Notes: generated from the letters alone by a model not told the origin. Positions 1-6,736 are shown, counted from the stretch's first letter. The stretch is DNA of 10,353 bases from Bacillota bacterium (GCA_012800215.1 JAAZJT010000143.1:1-10353), one strand, 5' to 3'. Translations and numbers: made by a program.

Positions 1-518
1 ACCTTGATGCCTTTTTCCTCTAGGTTCTTTTGCAGGGAATCGGCTACATCCAAAATTCCGCCACCGGGGTCTTTGCTCTCCGTACCGTCGCCCTTAATAT
101 AGGATTCGGCCCCATGGGAGCTGTAAATAGCTATTTTTTTTGTCTTCTGCTCACCCTGCTGTTGTACAGGCAATGCATTGCGCAGCAAATTTTCAAGACG
201 CCCTAGCCATCCTTCGCCCTGCGGCGCTGTAGATGCAGTCCTTTCTACTAATTTAGCCACTGCTTTGTTATTCTCAACAGAGATTACGCGATAATAATTG
301 TTAGCAGCATTAATATACTCATCGCCAACTGTAATTTCCCTGGCTGTACGCATGATGACTTCCCCGCTCTCATCAACCATGGTGAAAATTCGCCCCGAGC
401 GGTGATCACCATCAATTATATTATCGGCCCAGGCGGGCTCATAAAACGCAAACAAGAGCAAACAAAAAACAAAAATTGAGAAAAGAAAAGTTTTCAGGGA
501 GAAATATTTATTCTTCAT
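1..518 (-). CDS. spoIIP: Stage II sporulation protein P (SpoIIP) family, N-terminal part; runs off the left edge
   Basis: SpoIIP is a membrane-anchored peptidoglycan amidase/endopeptidase that works with SpoIID and SpoIIM to thin septal peptidoglycan during engulfment. Here 172 codons are visible. Residues 8-31 form a hydrophobic signal or anchor ending in AWA, which would fit export of the rest. Residues about 39-91 form a small beta-rich region (GRIFTMVDESGEVI, then TVGDEYINAANNYYRV) of the kind that precedes the catalytic domain in clostridial versions. The catalytic domain opens at IAIYSSHGAESY (129-140), followed by GDGTES and GGGILDVADSL, which is the family's N-terminal signature; H135 is the likely metal-binding histidine. 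The rest of the domain lies outside the window. The ATG at 518 has AGGAGG at 528-533 with 9 nt spacing. The gene overlaps the upstream DUF1614 gene by 11 bp, so translation is probably coupled. Family assignment rests on motif recognition. Confidence 0.85.
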   Translation of the reverse strand, partial: MKNKYFSLKTFLFSIFVFCLLLFAFYEPAWADNIIDGDHRSGRIFTMVDESGEVIMRTAREITVGDEYINAANNYYRVISVENNKAVAKLVERTASTAPQGEGWLGRLENLLRNALPVQQQGEQKTKKIAIYSSHGAESYIKGDGTESKDPGGGILDVADSLQKNLEEKGIK

Positions 519-1230
519 GTTGAAATTCCTCCTCTTTACTATTAGGCTTTTCTTCCCGATCTAACTCCTCACTGATCTCAGCATCAGCTAAACCGTGGCG
601 CAGGCTTTGTGGTCTGTCACTGGCCGGCCCACCCTGGATTCTTTCCCTGGTTTCGCCAAAAACTTCTGCAATTAAAAGTGCTAAAATACCACCTATCACC
701 ACTGCGTCGAATACGCCGGCACCGCCAATTACCATGTTGCCAGAACCGCCGCGTAAGGCTATTTCCAGCCGCGAATAAATATCTGTTAAGAGCAAACCCA
801 TAGAGCCGGCAATGAATGCCGAACGGCGGGAACGTCCTGCTAAATAACCTACAACAGCGGCAATGATAGTAAAGATATATAATGGGTCCAAATAGCTGTT
901 ATAAGTGGGTTCTGTAGGCAGTATTTTCATAGCCGCATAAACAGCCACAGAAGATACTAAAGCTGCCAAAATTGCACGGATTTTTTCTTTGGCAGTACCT
1001 GCTTTAATAATTAGATATACCGCCAAAATAAGAGGAATAATGCCACCGCCTATATTTATAGAGACATTATCACTTAAAGGAATATCGGGCAGGAAACCTC
1101 CCACGACCATGGCGCCCACAAAGAGCAGTGCAGCTCGATCCGTCAGCCTTAACCTGTCTAAGACCCGCTGTGCAGTGCCTAAATAGATGACAATAGCAAC
1201 AGCGACCAGTACAAGCATCCCAAATGTCAT
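508..1230 (-). CDS. DUF1614 family polytopic membrane protein
   Basis: This 240-residue protein has no established biochemical function. About six or seven hydrophobic segments are visible, near residues 4-20, 33-49, 58-76, 85-103, 116-131, 137-150 and 170-191. A charged cytoplasm-like tail (192-240) follows, very rich in Glu near its end. The glycine-rich stretch GGAGVFDAVVIGG (169-181) and the conserved small-residue helices match what I recall of DUF1614, a family common in Firmicutes and often found next to spoIIP. The ATG at 1230 has GGAGGTG at 1239-1245 with 8 nt spacing. Its 3' end overlaps the spoIIP start by 11 bp, so the two should be co-translated, which suggests (inference) a role around sporulation or the cell envelope. 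A strong terminator ends just upstream at 1309, so the pair should have its own promoter in 1246-1308. I found no convincing sigma-A, sigma-E, sigma-F or sigma-G pair there, only an AT-rich TATATT at 1263-1268. Confidence 0.8.
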   Translation of the reverse strand: MTFGMLVLVAVAIVIYLGTAQRVLDRLRLTDRAALLFVGAMVVGGFLPDIPLSDNVSINIGGGIIPLILAVYLIIKAGTAKEKIRAILAALVSSVAVYAAMKILPTEPTYNSYLDPLYIFTIIAAVVGYLAGRSRRSAFIAGSMGLLLTDIYSRLEIALRGGSGNMVIGGAGVFDAVVIGGILALLIAEVFGETRERIQGGPASDRPQSLRHGLADAEISEELDREEKPNSKEEEFQHEE

Positions 1231-1308
1231 AAAACCTACACCTCCAGATTTAAAGATTGCTAAATATAGCCTTCGCAGAAATGTTAGGATTTATGCGACT
1301 AGGAAAGC

Positions 1309-1348
1309 AAAAAGAGAATCGCCATAGATCTTTGGCGATTCTCTTTTT
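1309..1348 (-). terminator. Intrinsic terminator of the aroH-fni operon
   Basis: A perfect 16-bp inverted repeat (arms 1309-1324 and 1333-1348, loop of 8 nt) starts 10 nt beyond the fni stop codon. The core GAGAATCGCCA is GC-containing and is flanked by an A-run on one side and a T-run on the other. Read on the minus strand, it forms a strong stem ending in T5. The symmetry means it could also stop transcription from the plus strand. It separates the five-gene operon to its right from the DUF1614-spoIIP pair to its left. Confidence 0.9.
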
Positions 1349-1357
1349 ATACTCATT

Positions 1358-2392
1358 TTATACTCTTTTTAAGCCACGCTGCAGCATCCATTCCCTTGTT
1401 TTGCCTGTAATTACAACAGGGGTATGCTGTAAATCATTGATAGTTGAGCAGCCGGTCATCATCATAACCATTTTTAGTTCATGCAGGATTTGCTGCAGGC
1501 AAGTGAGTAATTTTTCCGGTCCTGCCTTTAGCAATACTTTAAGAGGCAAGCCAGCCATGCCAACTGCCTGTGCTCCCAGTGCTATTGCTTTAGCTGCTGC
1601 CAGGCCACTGTTAATACCGCCAGCAGCTATAACATCCAAAGCCGGGGCGCCCGTTTTAGCTTCCAAAATGCTAAGAGGTGTGCTAATACCCCATGCCAGC
1701 AGCTCAGAGTTAATCTGCAGCTGAGCACGCTTACTCTCAATCTGCAGAAAGTTTGTGCCACCCTTACCACCAATATCAATTGCCGCTGCACCTAACTCCT
1801 GAAACTGTGCAGCCTGCTCTTTGGCAACACCAAAGCCAACCTCCTTGATGATAACGGGGACTTTTACAGATCTAATAATCTCTGCAATCCGTTTGCGGAA
1901 ACCTGTAAAACTAGAATCCCCTTCAGGCATCACCAATTCCTGTGGTACATTTAAATGAATTTGCAGGGCATCCGCTTCAATCATTTCCACAGCACGTTTA
2001 GCCAGTTCAATGTCTGCATAGGCACCAATATTAGCAAAGATAATGCCTTGAGGATAAACTTCCCGCACAATACGAAAACTCTTGCAATGTACAGGGTTTT
2101 CTAAAGCCGCCATTTGCGAACCTACAGCCATGGCAAAGCCTGCTTCCTGGGCTACAGCTGCTAAACTCCGGTTTATCTCAACCGCTTCCGCAACCCCTCC
2201 TGTAATGGCATTGATCATAAATGGTACTGACAATGTCATTCCAGCCAGCTTAGTAGATAAGTCTAATTTTGAGAGGTCAGTCTCCGGCAGGCTGTTGTGA
2301 AGCAGTTCCACATCACTAAAATCGGCATCTGTAAGCGCTAGAGATTCAGCATGGCGCAGATGGTCCAATTTTCTTTCCTGCCGCGACATCAT
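1358..2392 (-). CDS. fni: Type 2 isopentenyl-diphosphate delta-isomerase (FMN-dependent)
   Basis: This enzyme interconverts isopentenyl and dimethylallyl diphosphate using reduced FMN and Mg2+, in the cytoplasm, supplying precursors for prenyl chains. At 344 residues it has the usual type 2 length and TIM-barrel motifs in order: RKLDH (7-11) at the N terminus, the flavin-binding INAITGG (60-66), VGSQ (90-93), QIHLNVPQE (144-152) with the conserved Gln-Glu pair at 151-152 (the Glu is the presumed Mg ligand), MPEGD (155-159), KEVGFG (183-188), the phosphate-binding GGKGGTNF (208-215) and AAGGI (256-260). The start is immediately adjacent to the TAA of ispH-S1 (stop 2395-2393, ATG 2392-2390). 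AAGGA at 2400-2404 lies 7 nt from the first ATG and 10 nt from a second in-frame ATG, so either could be used. It is the last gene before the terminator. It acts directly downstream of the IspH product, so the order is functionally coherent. Confidence 0.95.
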   Translation of the reverse strand: MMSRQERKLDHLRHAESLALTDADFSDVELLHNSLPETDLSKLDLSTKLAGMTLSVPFMINAITGGVAEAVEINRSLAAVAQEAGFAMAVGSQMAALENPVHCKSFRIVREVYPQGIIFANIGAYADIELAKRAVEMIEADALQIHLNVPQELVMPEGDSSFTGFRKRIAEIIRSVKVPVIIKEVGFGVAKEQAAQFQELGAAAIDIGGKGGTNFLQIESKRAQLQINSELLAWGISTPLSILEAKTGAPALDVIAAGGINSGLAAAKAIALGAQAVGMAGLPLKVLLKAGPEKLLTCLQQILHELKMVMMMTGCSTINDLQHTPVVITGKTREWMLQRGLKRV

Positions 2393-4435
2393 TTACTTAT
2401 CCTTATTAAGATCATCAAATAAGTCACCAAAAACGTCACCCAAAGTCAGCCCCGTACCTGTTTCCTGCTGTTGTTTTACCTGAGGTTGTGGTTCGCGCTT
2501 CGGTCTAGGGGCAGCTTCACGCATACTCAGACTAACACGCTTAGCCTCAGTGTTAATATCGAGGATTTTTACCTTTACAGTCTGACCTTGTGTTACTACA
2601 TCAGAAGGGTGCTTAACATGGTAGTTAGCAATTTGTGAAATATGCACAAGACCCTCCACGCCAGGTATTAATTCCACAAAGGCCCCAAAGTCAACAACGC
2701 GTGTGACTTTACCTTCCACAATATCTCCAGCTTTATATTGTTTATCAATTTGCGTCCAGGGATCAGGCTGCGCCTGCCGTAATGACAAACCAATACGTTC
2801 TCGCTCCGGAATTACTTCTGTTACTTTTACATCAATTTCGTCACCAACACTTAGTATTTCACTCGGTGTTTCAATACGATGCCAGGCAATTTCAGAGATA
2901 TGTACTAATCCATCAATGCCTCCTACATCGACAAAAGCTCCGAAATTAGTAAGACGCTTTACTGTACCGCGAATAATTTGGCCGGGTTTAAGTGAATTTA
3001 AAATTTCTTCTTTTTTAGCTTGCGCCTCTTCCTCTAAAACTTGTTTACGGGAAAGAATTAATTTTTCCCTTTCCTTACGCATTTCAATTATTTTAAACCT
3101 TACTTCCTGGTTTAAAAATTCACTGAAATCCGGAATAAAACGAATATCTACCAGAGAGCCAGGCATAAATCCTTCATAACCGCCGCCCAGGTCTACTACC
3201 ATACCTGCTTGGACAGTCTCTTTAACTGTACCTGTAAGAATAGTACCGTTCTTAAAGGCTTCCTCCAGCTCCTGCCACTTTTGTTCCCTTTCAATGGCTT
3301 TCCGGGATAAAGTAATTTTTCCTTCCTGCTCATCAATTTTCTTTACCATAACTTCAATTTCCTGTCCCACTTGAAGTGTTGAAGAGAGTGTCTGATCAGC
3401 AGACAATATAACTTCTTGGCGAGGCAGCACACCTTCGCTCTTATAGCCAATATTTATTAAGGCTTCTTCATCTGACACTTGTTCAACAGTGCCCTTTACC
3501 ACATCACCCACAGAAAAATCACGCAGTGCATCTTCCATGGGGGCCTCTTCCACTGTCGCCTGCTCCTGCTCTTGCTCTTCTTGTTTTTCCAGATTGAGTT
3601 CATTTTCCATCTTACCAATAACCTCCTTTATCACCCAGTCGGGTGTTGATGCACCGGCAGTCACCCCGACTGTCCTCACCCCTTGCAATTGCGCGGTATC
3701 TAGGTCAGCAGCATCAGTAACTTCGATGGTCTTGGCCCCGGCGGACCGGCAAATTGCAGCCAATTTCCTCGTGTTACTACTACTTTTACTGCCAATTACC
3801 ACCATTGCGTCAACTTGTTGTGCCATTTCACTGGCCGCATCCTGCCGCAATGCCGTCGCTTTACAAATGGTATTATGTATATGAACTACCGGTACTAGCT
3901 TTTTTAGTTTCTCCACTATTTCTTTCAGAATACTCAGCTGTTGTGTTGTTTGTGCCACTACAGCCACAGGTTGTGTGGAATCCAACCCTTTTAATTGCCC
4001 TACTTCTGCAGGTGATTGAACTACAAAAGGCTTATCTTGCCCCCAGCCCAGCACACCTTGTATCTCTGGGTGCTGGCGGTCACCAACAATTACTACTTGC
4101 TGACCCTGTTCTGTTAAATCCTTGACTAAGTTCTGCAATTTTTGCACAAAGGGACAAGTAGCATTAATAATGGTGAGTTTTTTTTCGGAGGCCTTCTGCA
4201 ATATTTCCGGCCTGATACCATGGGAACGAATAATAACAGTAGCTCCATCCGGTATATCCATCAGATCATCTACTACCCTTACACCTTGCTTAGTTAAGCG
4301 ATCAAGTACATTTTCATTATGAACTAATGGCCCCAGAGAATAGAGTGGTCCGCTTTGAGCAGCATCTAAGGCTAAATCTATTGCTCGTTTAACCCCTCCA
4401 CAAAATCCGGCTTTTTCGGCAGTTATTATTTTCAG
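2393..4435 (-). CDS. ispH: Bifunctional 4-hydroxy-3-methylbut-2-enyl diphosphate reductase / ribosomal protein S1 fusion, probable CTG start
   Basis: The N-terminal part is IspH (LytB), the [4Fe-4S] enzyme that makes IPP and DMAPP in the last MEP-pathway step. The C-terminal part is an S1-type RNA-binding protein. With the CTG start at 4435 the protein has 680 residues. IspH occupies about 1-280, with cluster cysteines C12 (GFCGGVKRA), C94 (NATCPF) and C191 (TICKAT), histidines H39, H72 and H122, E124 (HPEIQG), T163-T164 and the S219-S220-N221 triplet. A Glu/Gln-rich linker (279-298) leads to four S1 domains at about 309-378, 395-463, 483-553 and 568-638; the last two carry the classic GAFV...GLVHIS signature. 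The tail (639-680) is low in complexity. The frame has a stop just upstream (TGA, 4441-4439), and its first ATG (4261) would remove C12 and H39, so it cannot be the start of an active enzyme. The CTG overlaps the plsC stop and has GAGGTG 8 nt upstream. IspH-S1 fusions are known in Clostridia; the CTG start is my inference. Confidence 0.93.
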   Translation of the reverse strand: MKIITAEKAGFCGGVKRAIDLALDAAQSGPLYSLGPLVHNENVLDRLTKQGVRVVDDLMDIPDGATVIIRSHGIRPEILQKASEKKLTIINATCPFVQKLQNLVKDLTEQGQQVVIVGDRQHPEIQGVLGWGQDKPFVVQSPAEVGQLKGLDSTQPVAVVAQTTQQLSILKEIVEKLKKLVPVVHIHNTICKATALRQDAASEMAQQVDAMVVIGSKSSSNTRKLAAICRSAGAKTIEVTDAADLDTAQLQGVRTVGVTAGASTPDWVIKEVIGKMENELNLEKQEEQEQEQATVEEAPMEDALRDFSVGDVVKGTVEQVSDEEALINIGYKSEGVLPRQEVILSADQTLSSTLQVGQEIEVMVKKIDEQEGKITLSRKAIEREQKWQELEEAFKNGTILTGTVKETVQAGMVVDLGGGYEGFMPGSLVDIRFIPDFSEFLNQEVRFKIIEMRKEREKLILSRKQVLEEEAQAKKEEILNSLKPGQIIRGTVKRLTNFGAFVDVGGIDGLVHISEIAWHRIETPSEILSVGDEIDVKVTEVIPERERIGLSLRQAQPDPWTQIDKQYKAGDIVEGKVTRVVDFGAFVELIPGVEGLVHISQIANYHVKHPSDVVTQGQTVKVKILDINTEAKRVSLSMREAAPRPKREPQPQVKQQQETGTGLTLGDVFGDLFDDLNKDK

Positions 4436-5037
4436 TGTTCATTCACCTCGGAATTACCTTGACACAGCCGGGCTATTTCTTGCATAATCTGCTGTGCTAT
4501 CTTATTTAATTGTTCCCCCGAAACTTTAACATCATAATATTCAGGAAAACGTAAAGGCGTGCCGATAAATACACGCACAGGCCTGAAAAGCTTATAAGGT
4601 CCAATAATACCTATGGGCACTACAGGTGCTTTACTTTTAATTGCGAGCATTGCAACGCCCGCTTGCGGCGGCAGAAGCTCGTTTGTACGGCTGCGTGTTC
4701 CCTCCGGGAAAATACCTAAGCCATGACCGTTTTTTAACGTTTCCAGGGCAGTTCTGATGGCTCTGCGGTCAGCTGTATTCCGTTTTACCGGAAATGCTTG
4801 AATTATTGTAAAAAACTTGCCCAGTACAGGAATTTTAAATAGTTCTTCTTTAGCCATAAAACGCACAAAACGTTTTGTTAAAGTCCCCACAAGCGGAGGA
4901 TCCCACCAAGAAAAGTGATTAGCACAAAGAATAAAAGGACCATCCATAGGGATATTCTCTCTTCCTTGCACTTCTAAACGGAAAAACAAAGCAAAAATTA
5001 AGACAAAAACTCGACGGAATAATTGATATGCCATCAT
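4432..5037 (-). CDS. plsC: 1-acyl-sn-glycerol-3-phosphate acyltransferase (PlsC family)
   Basis: It acylates lysophosphatidic acid at the sn-2 position to give phosphatidic acid, at the cytoplasmic face of the membrane. The protein has about 200 residues, a common length for compact Firmicute PlsC. A hydrophobic N-terminal stretch (6-20) is the membrane contact. The catalytic H-x4-D motif is NHFSWWDP (H41, D46). FPVKR (82-86) and FPEGTRSR (110-117) are the acceptor-phosphate-binding blocks, and VVPIGI (139-144) is the fourth block. Two in-frame ATGs occur at 5037 and 5034. The GGGGAGGG ribosome binding site (5039-5046) almost touches the first, so the second is the better-spaced start. The gap to cmk upstream is 10 bp, and the 3' end overlaps the CTG start of ispH-S1 by 2 bp, so this is an operon member. 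Acyl-chain preference cannot be read from sequence. Confidence 0.92.
   Translation of the reverse strand: MMAYQLFRRVFVLIFALFFRLEVQGRENIPMDGPFILCANHFSWWDPPLVGTLTKRFVRFMAKEELFKIPVLGKFFTIIQAFPVKRNTADRRAIRTALETLKNGHGLGIFPEGTRSRTNELLPPQAGVAMLAIKSKAPVVPIGIIGPYKLFRPVRVFIGTPLRFPEYYDVKVSGEQLNKIAQQIMQEIARLCQGNSEVNEH
4444..4449 (-). promoter_or_regulatory. Ribosome binding site that supports the CTG start of ispH-S1
   Basis: GAGGTG lies inside the 3' end of plsC, 8 nt upstream of the CTG at 4435-4433. CTG and the plsC stop form a CTGA overlap, the counterpart of the common ATGA coupling arrangement. An ATG at 4443-4441 is in another frame and touches the Shine-Dalgarno sequence directly, so it is not a usable alternative. 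Confidence 0.7.
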
Positions 5038-5047
5038 ACCCTCCCCG

Positions 5048-5713
5048 CTAGCTACCTACAACTATGTCAACAATAAACTTAACAACCTGCTCTATTGTCA
5101 TCTCCGTAGTATCAAGATGAATTGCATCTTTAGCTGCCTGCAAAGGTGAACATTCACGCTCAGAGTCAATCTTATCACGCATAGTAATTTCTGCCATCAT
5201 CTCCGGCAATGTCAAGCTAATGCCTTTTTCCTGTAATTCAGCTAATCTACGGCGAGCCCGTTCAGTAAGTGATGCCGTGAGAAAAAATTTAAAATCCGCA
5301 TCTGGCATCACATTTGTACCTATATCACGCCCGTCCATAACCACACCACCGCGGCGCCCGATTTCTTGTTGTTTGCTAACCATAATTTCCCGCACTTCCG
5401 GGCAACGGGCCACATAAGAAACATTACGGTTTATTTGCGGCTCACGAATCTCTTTGCTTACATTTTTACCATTTAAAAAAATTACATTTTCGCCATCACT
5501 ATTAATTTGTATATCTAATTCAACCTTAGCGGTTAATGCAGCCAGAGCTCGACCATCACTGAGCTCCACATCTGCATTTAATGCAGCCAGTGTTATAGCC
5601 CTGTACATCGCTCCGGTATCCAAGTATGCTAACCCTAATTTTTTTGCCACAGCACGTGCAACAGTACTTTTTCCTGCACCAGCCGGGCCATCAATTGCAA
5701 TTCTTGCTTTCAT
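5048..5713 (-). CDS. cmk: (d)CMP kinase
   Basis: Cytidylate kinase phosphorylates CMP and dCMP with ATP in the cytoplasm, recycling nucleotides released by RNA turnover and phospholipid synthesis. The 221-residue length is typical of the bacterial enzyme. The P-loop is GPAGAGKST (9-17). DTGAMYRA (32-39) is the nucleotide-monophosphate-binding signature, DGRDIGT (127-133) carries the conserved Arg-Asp pair, and RDKIDSERECSPL (179-191) is the lid and CMP-contact segment with R179, D183 and R186. DTTEMTIEQVV (201-211) is the usual C-terminal block. The ATG at 5713 is preceded by GAGGGAG (5717-5723). It lies 42 bp downstream of aroH and 10 bp upstream of plsC, so it reads as part of the same transcript. 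Confidence 0.96.
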   Translation of the reverse strand: MKARIAIDGPAGAGKSTVARAVAKKLGLAYLDTGAMYRAITLAALNADVELSDGRALAALTAKVELDIQINSDGENVIFLNGKNVSKEIREPQINRNVSYVARCPEVREIMVSKQQEIGRRGGVVMDGRDIGTNVMPDADFKFFLTASLTERARRRLAELQEKGISLTLPEMMAEITMRDKIDSERECSPLQAAKDAIHLDTTEMTIEQVVKFIVDIVVGS

Positions 5714-5755
5714 AATCTCCCTCTTCTAGTAAAAATGCACAACAAAAACAACACA

Positions 5756-6136
5756 CTAGGTGTTGTCTAAAGAAAGGTCAGGGCGCAAAAGGCTCGCTTC
5801 CCTTAAATAGATATGCTTCACTTCCACCTGGTTCATGTGCGTATTAACATGCATTAACACCCTAATACATAGGGGTAAGGAACCAGGGACATTCATTTCT
5901 ACAGTATCAAGTAGCGGGACATGAGTCCAACCGAGTTCGCGAGCGGCAGCAGCAGGAAAACAGGCCGTAAGATCAGGAGTGGCCGAGAATATAATACTGA
6001 CAATTTCTTGCTGCTGTACATTATTAGCAACAGCCATCTTATGTAATAATTCTTTTGTTGCCTGCAGAATTTCTGCCTTACTGTTCTCTGGTACAGTTAT
6101 GGCACCACGGATCCCTCTCACAACACTACAACCCAC
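5756..6136 (-). CDS. aroH: Chorismate mutase, AroH type (monofunctional)
   Basis: It converts chorismate to prephenate, the branch step to phenylalanine and tyrosine. AroH-class enzymes are small trimeric alpha/beta barrels, unlike the helical AroQ class, and 126 residues is the usual size. Visible signatures are RGIRGAITV (7-15) with active-site R7, SATPDLTACFPAAAARELGW (51-70), VEMNVPGSLPLCIRVL (79-94) with E80 and R92, and HIYLREASLLRPD (108-120) with Y110. By eye, these match Bacillus subtilis AroH R7, E78, R90 and Y108. The position matching Bacillus C75 appears to be Asp here (D77). The start is GTG at 6136, 8 nt after AGGAGG (6145-6150); an ATG between them is out of frame. It is the first gene after the promoter at 6171-6199. 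Confidence 0.95.
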   Translation of the reverse strand: MGCSVVRGIRGAITVPENSKAEILQATKELLHKMAVANNVQQQEIVSIIFSATPDLTACFPAAAARELGWTHVPLLDTVEMNVPGSLPLCIRVLMHVNTHMNQVEVKHIYLREASLLRPDLSLDNT

Positions 6137-6170
6137 AACATAGTCCTCCTACCAACACCGCTGTATTTAA

Positions 6171-6199
6171 ATAATAGCTTATTATAATTCATTTGGCAA
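6171..6199 (-). promoter_or_regulatory. Sigma-A-type promoter in front of aroH
   Basis: On the minus strand, TTGCCA (-35, at 6194-6199) is followed by exactly 17 nt and then TATTAT (-10, at 6171-6176). Each hexamer differs from consensus by one base. Transcription would start near 6163-6165, giving a leader of only about 28 nt before the GTG. This would drive aroH-cmk-plsC-ispH/S1-fni as a unit ending at 1309-1348. Read-through from the upstream 6206-6736 gene is also possible, because I see no terminator between them. Confidence 0.65.
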
Positions 6200-6205
6200 G
6201 CATTT

Positions 6206-6736
6206 TCAGTTAGGTTGTTCTTCTGTCAGTTTATTCCCTTCTCCAATAGTAATAAATGAAACTGTCTCCGGTTGACCAAAATAAGTAATTTGTTTACCCT
6301 CTACTGGAGATAAGATTCCCTCTGAAACAGAAGTAACAGCAATTATCACATCCTCAGCCGGAATCTCTCCATCAACTTCAACTTGATCGCCATCATGCAC
6401 AGGAATCAGCACAGATTCGCTACTGCCAAAAGTAGCTACTACTTCACCGTTTACTAAAACGTCAATTCCTTCACCATCAACATCATTAATAATACTTAAG
6501 CGGACAAAACGTTCCTGGTCATCAATGACAGGGCGAGAAATGGCAGGTTGGCCTGACTCCTCCTCACTAATGGCTGTTCCTTCATGCTTATCTACTAAGC
6601 TAAGCAGAAGACGAAAATTCGGTTGTGTCAGTAGGGCCTGCGCTACAAACAGAATGAATAGCATTAGCCCTACGCCCTTAATTAATAAGCGTTCAAAGCG
6701 ACTTGTCCGCTCCCGAAACCACCTTTCAAATTTCAT
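6206..6736 (-). CDS. Small single-pass membrane protein of unknown function
   Basis: I do not recognise a named family. The 176-residue product has a strongly basic N terminus (RWFRERTSRFER, 5-16), one hydrophobic segment (about 18-37) and a mostly acidic remainder, so it should be anchored with the bulk of the protein outside. A low-complexity linker (about 50-72) is followed by a beta-rich region with repeated short hydrophobic strands (RLSIIND, IDVLVNGEVV, VLIPVHDGDQVEVDG, DVIIAVTSV), suggesting a small all-beta extracellular domain with a PEGA-like feel. This is shape recognition only. The ATG at 6736 has AGGAGGG (6744-6750) with 7 nt spacing. The gene starts 46 bp after the flavoprotein gene and lies upstream of the aroH promoter. 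Position between the flavoprotein and aroH gives no clear functional clue. Confidence 0.8.
   Translation of the reverse strand: MKFERWFRERTSRFERLLIKGVGLMLFILFVAQALLTQPNFRLLLSLVDKHEGTAISEEESGQPAISRPVIDDQERFVRLSIINDVDGEGIDVLVNGEVVATFGSSESVLIPVHDGDQVEVDGEIPAEDVIIAVTSVSEGILSPVEGKQITYFGQPETVSFITIGEGNKLTEEQPN

Noticed and set aside
1246..1308. Sporulation-sigma promoter (GCATA as a -35 and GGCTATATT as a -10) for DUF1614-spoIIP
   Set aside because: The spacer of 20 nt or more is too long for sigma-F, sigma-G or sigma-E promoters.
1257..1724. Plus-strand open frame at 1257-1724
   Set aside because: It crosses the terminator hairpin and is antisense to fni; no ribosome binding site or recognisable domain.
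2703..4125. Plus-strand open frames at 2703-3179, 3489-3884 and 3754-4125
   Set aside because: They lie antisense within the clearly coding ispH-S1 gene, have biased Ser/Pro/Cys-rich compositions, and lack family motifs.
2393..4261. Reading ispH-S1 from the first ATG (4261), a 622-residue protein
   Set aside because: It would lack the first 58 residues with cluster cysteine C12 and H39; the upstream in-frame sequence encodes them perfectly, so the true start is further upstream.
6139..6141. ATG just upstream of aroH as its start
   Set aside because: It is out of frame with aroH; the GTG at 6136 has better spacing from AGGAGG and is in frame.
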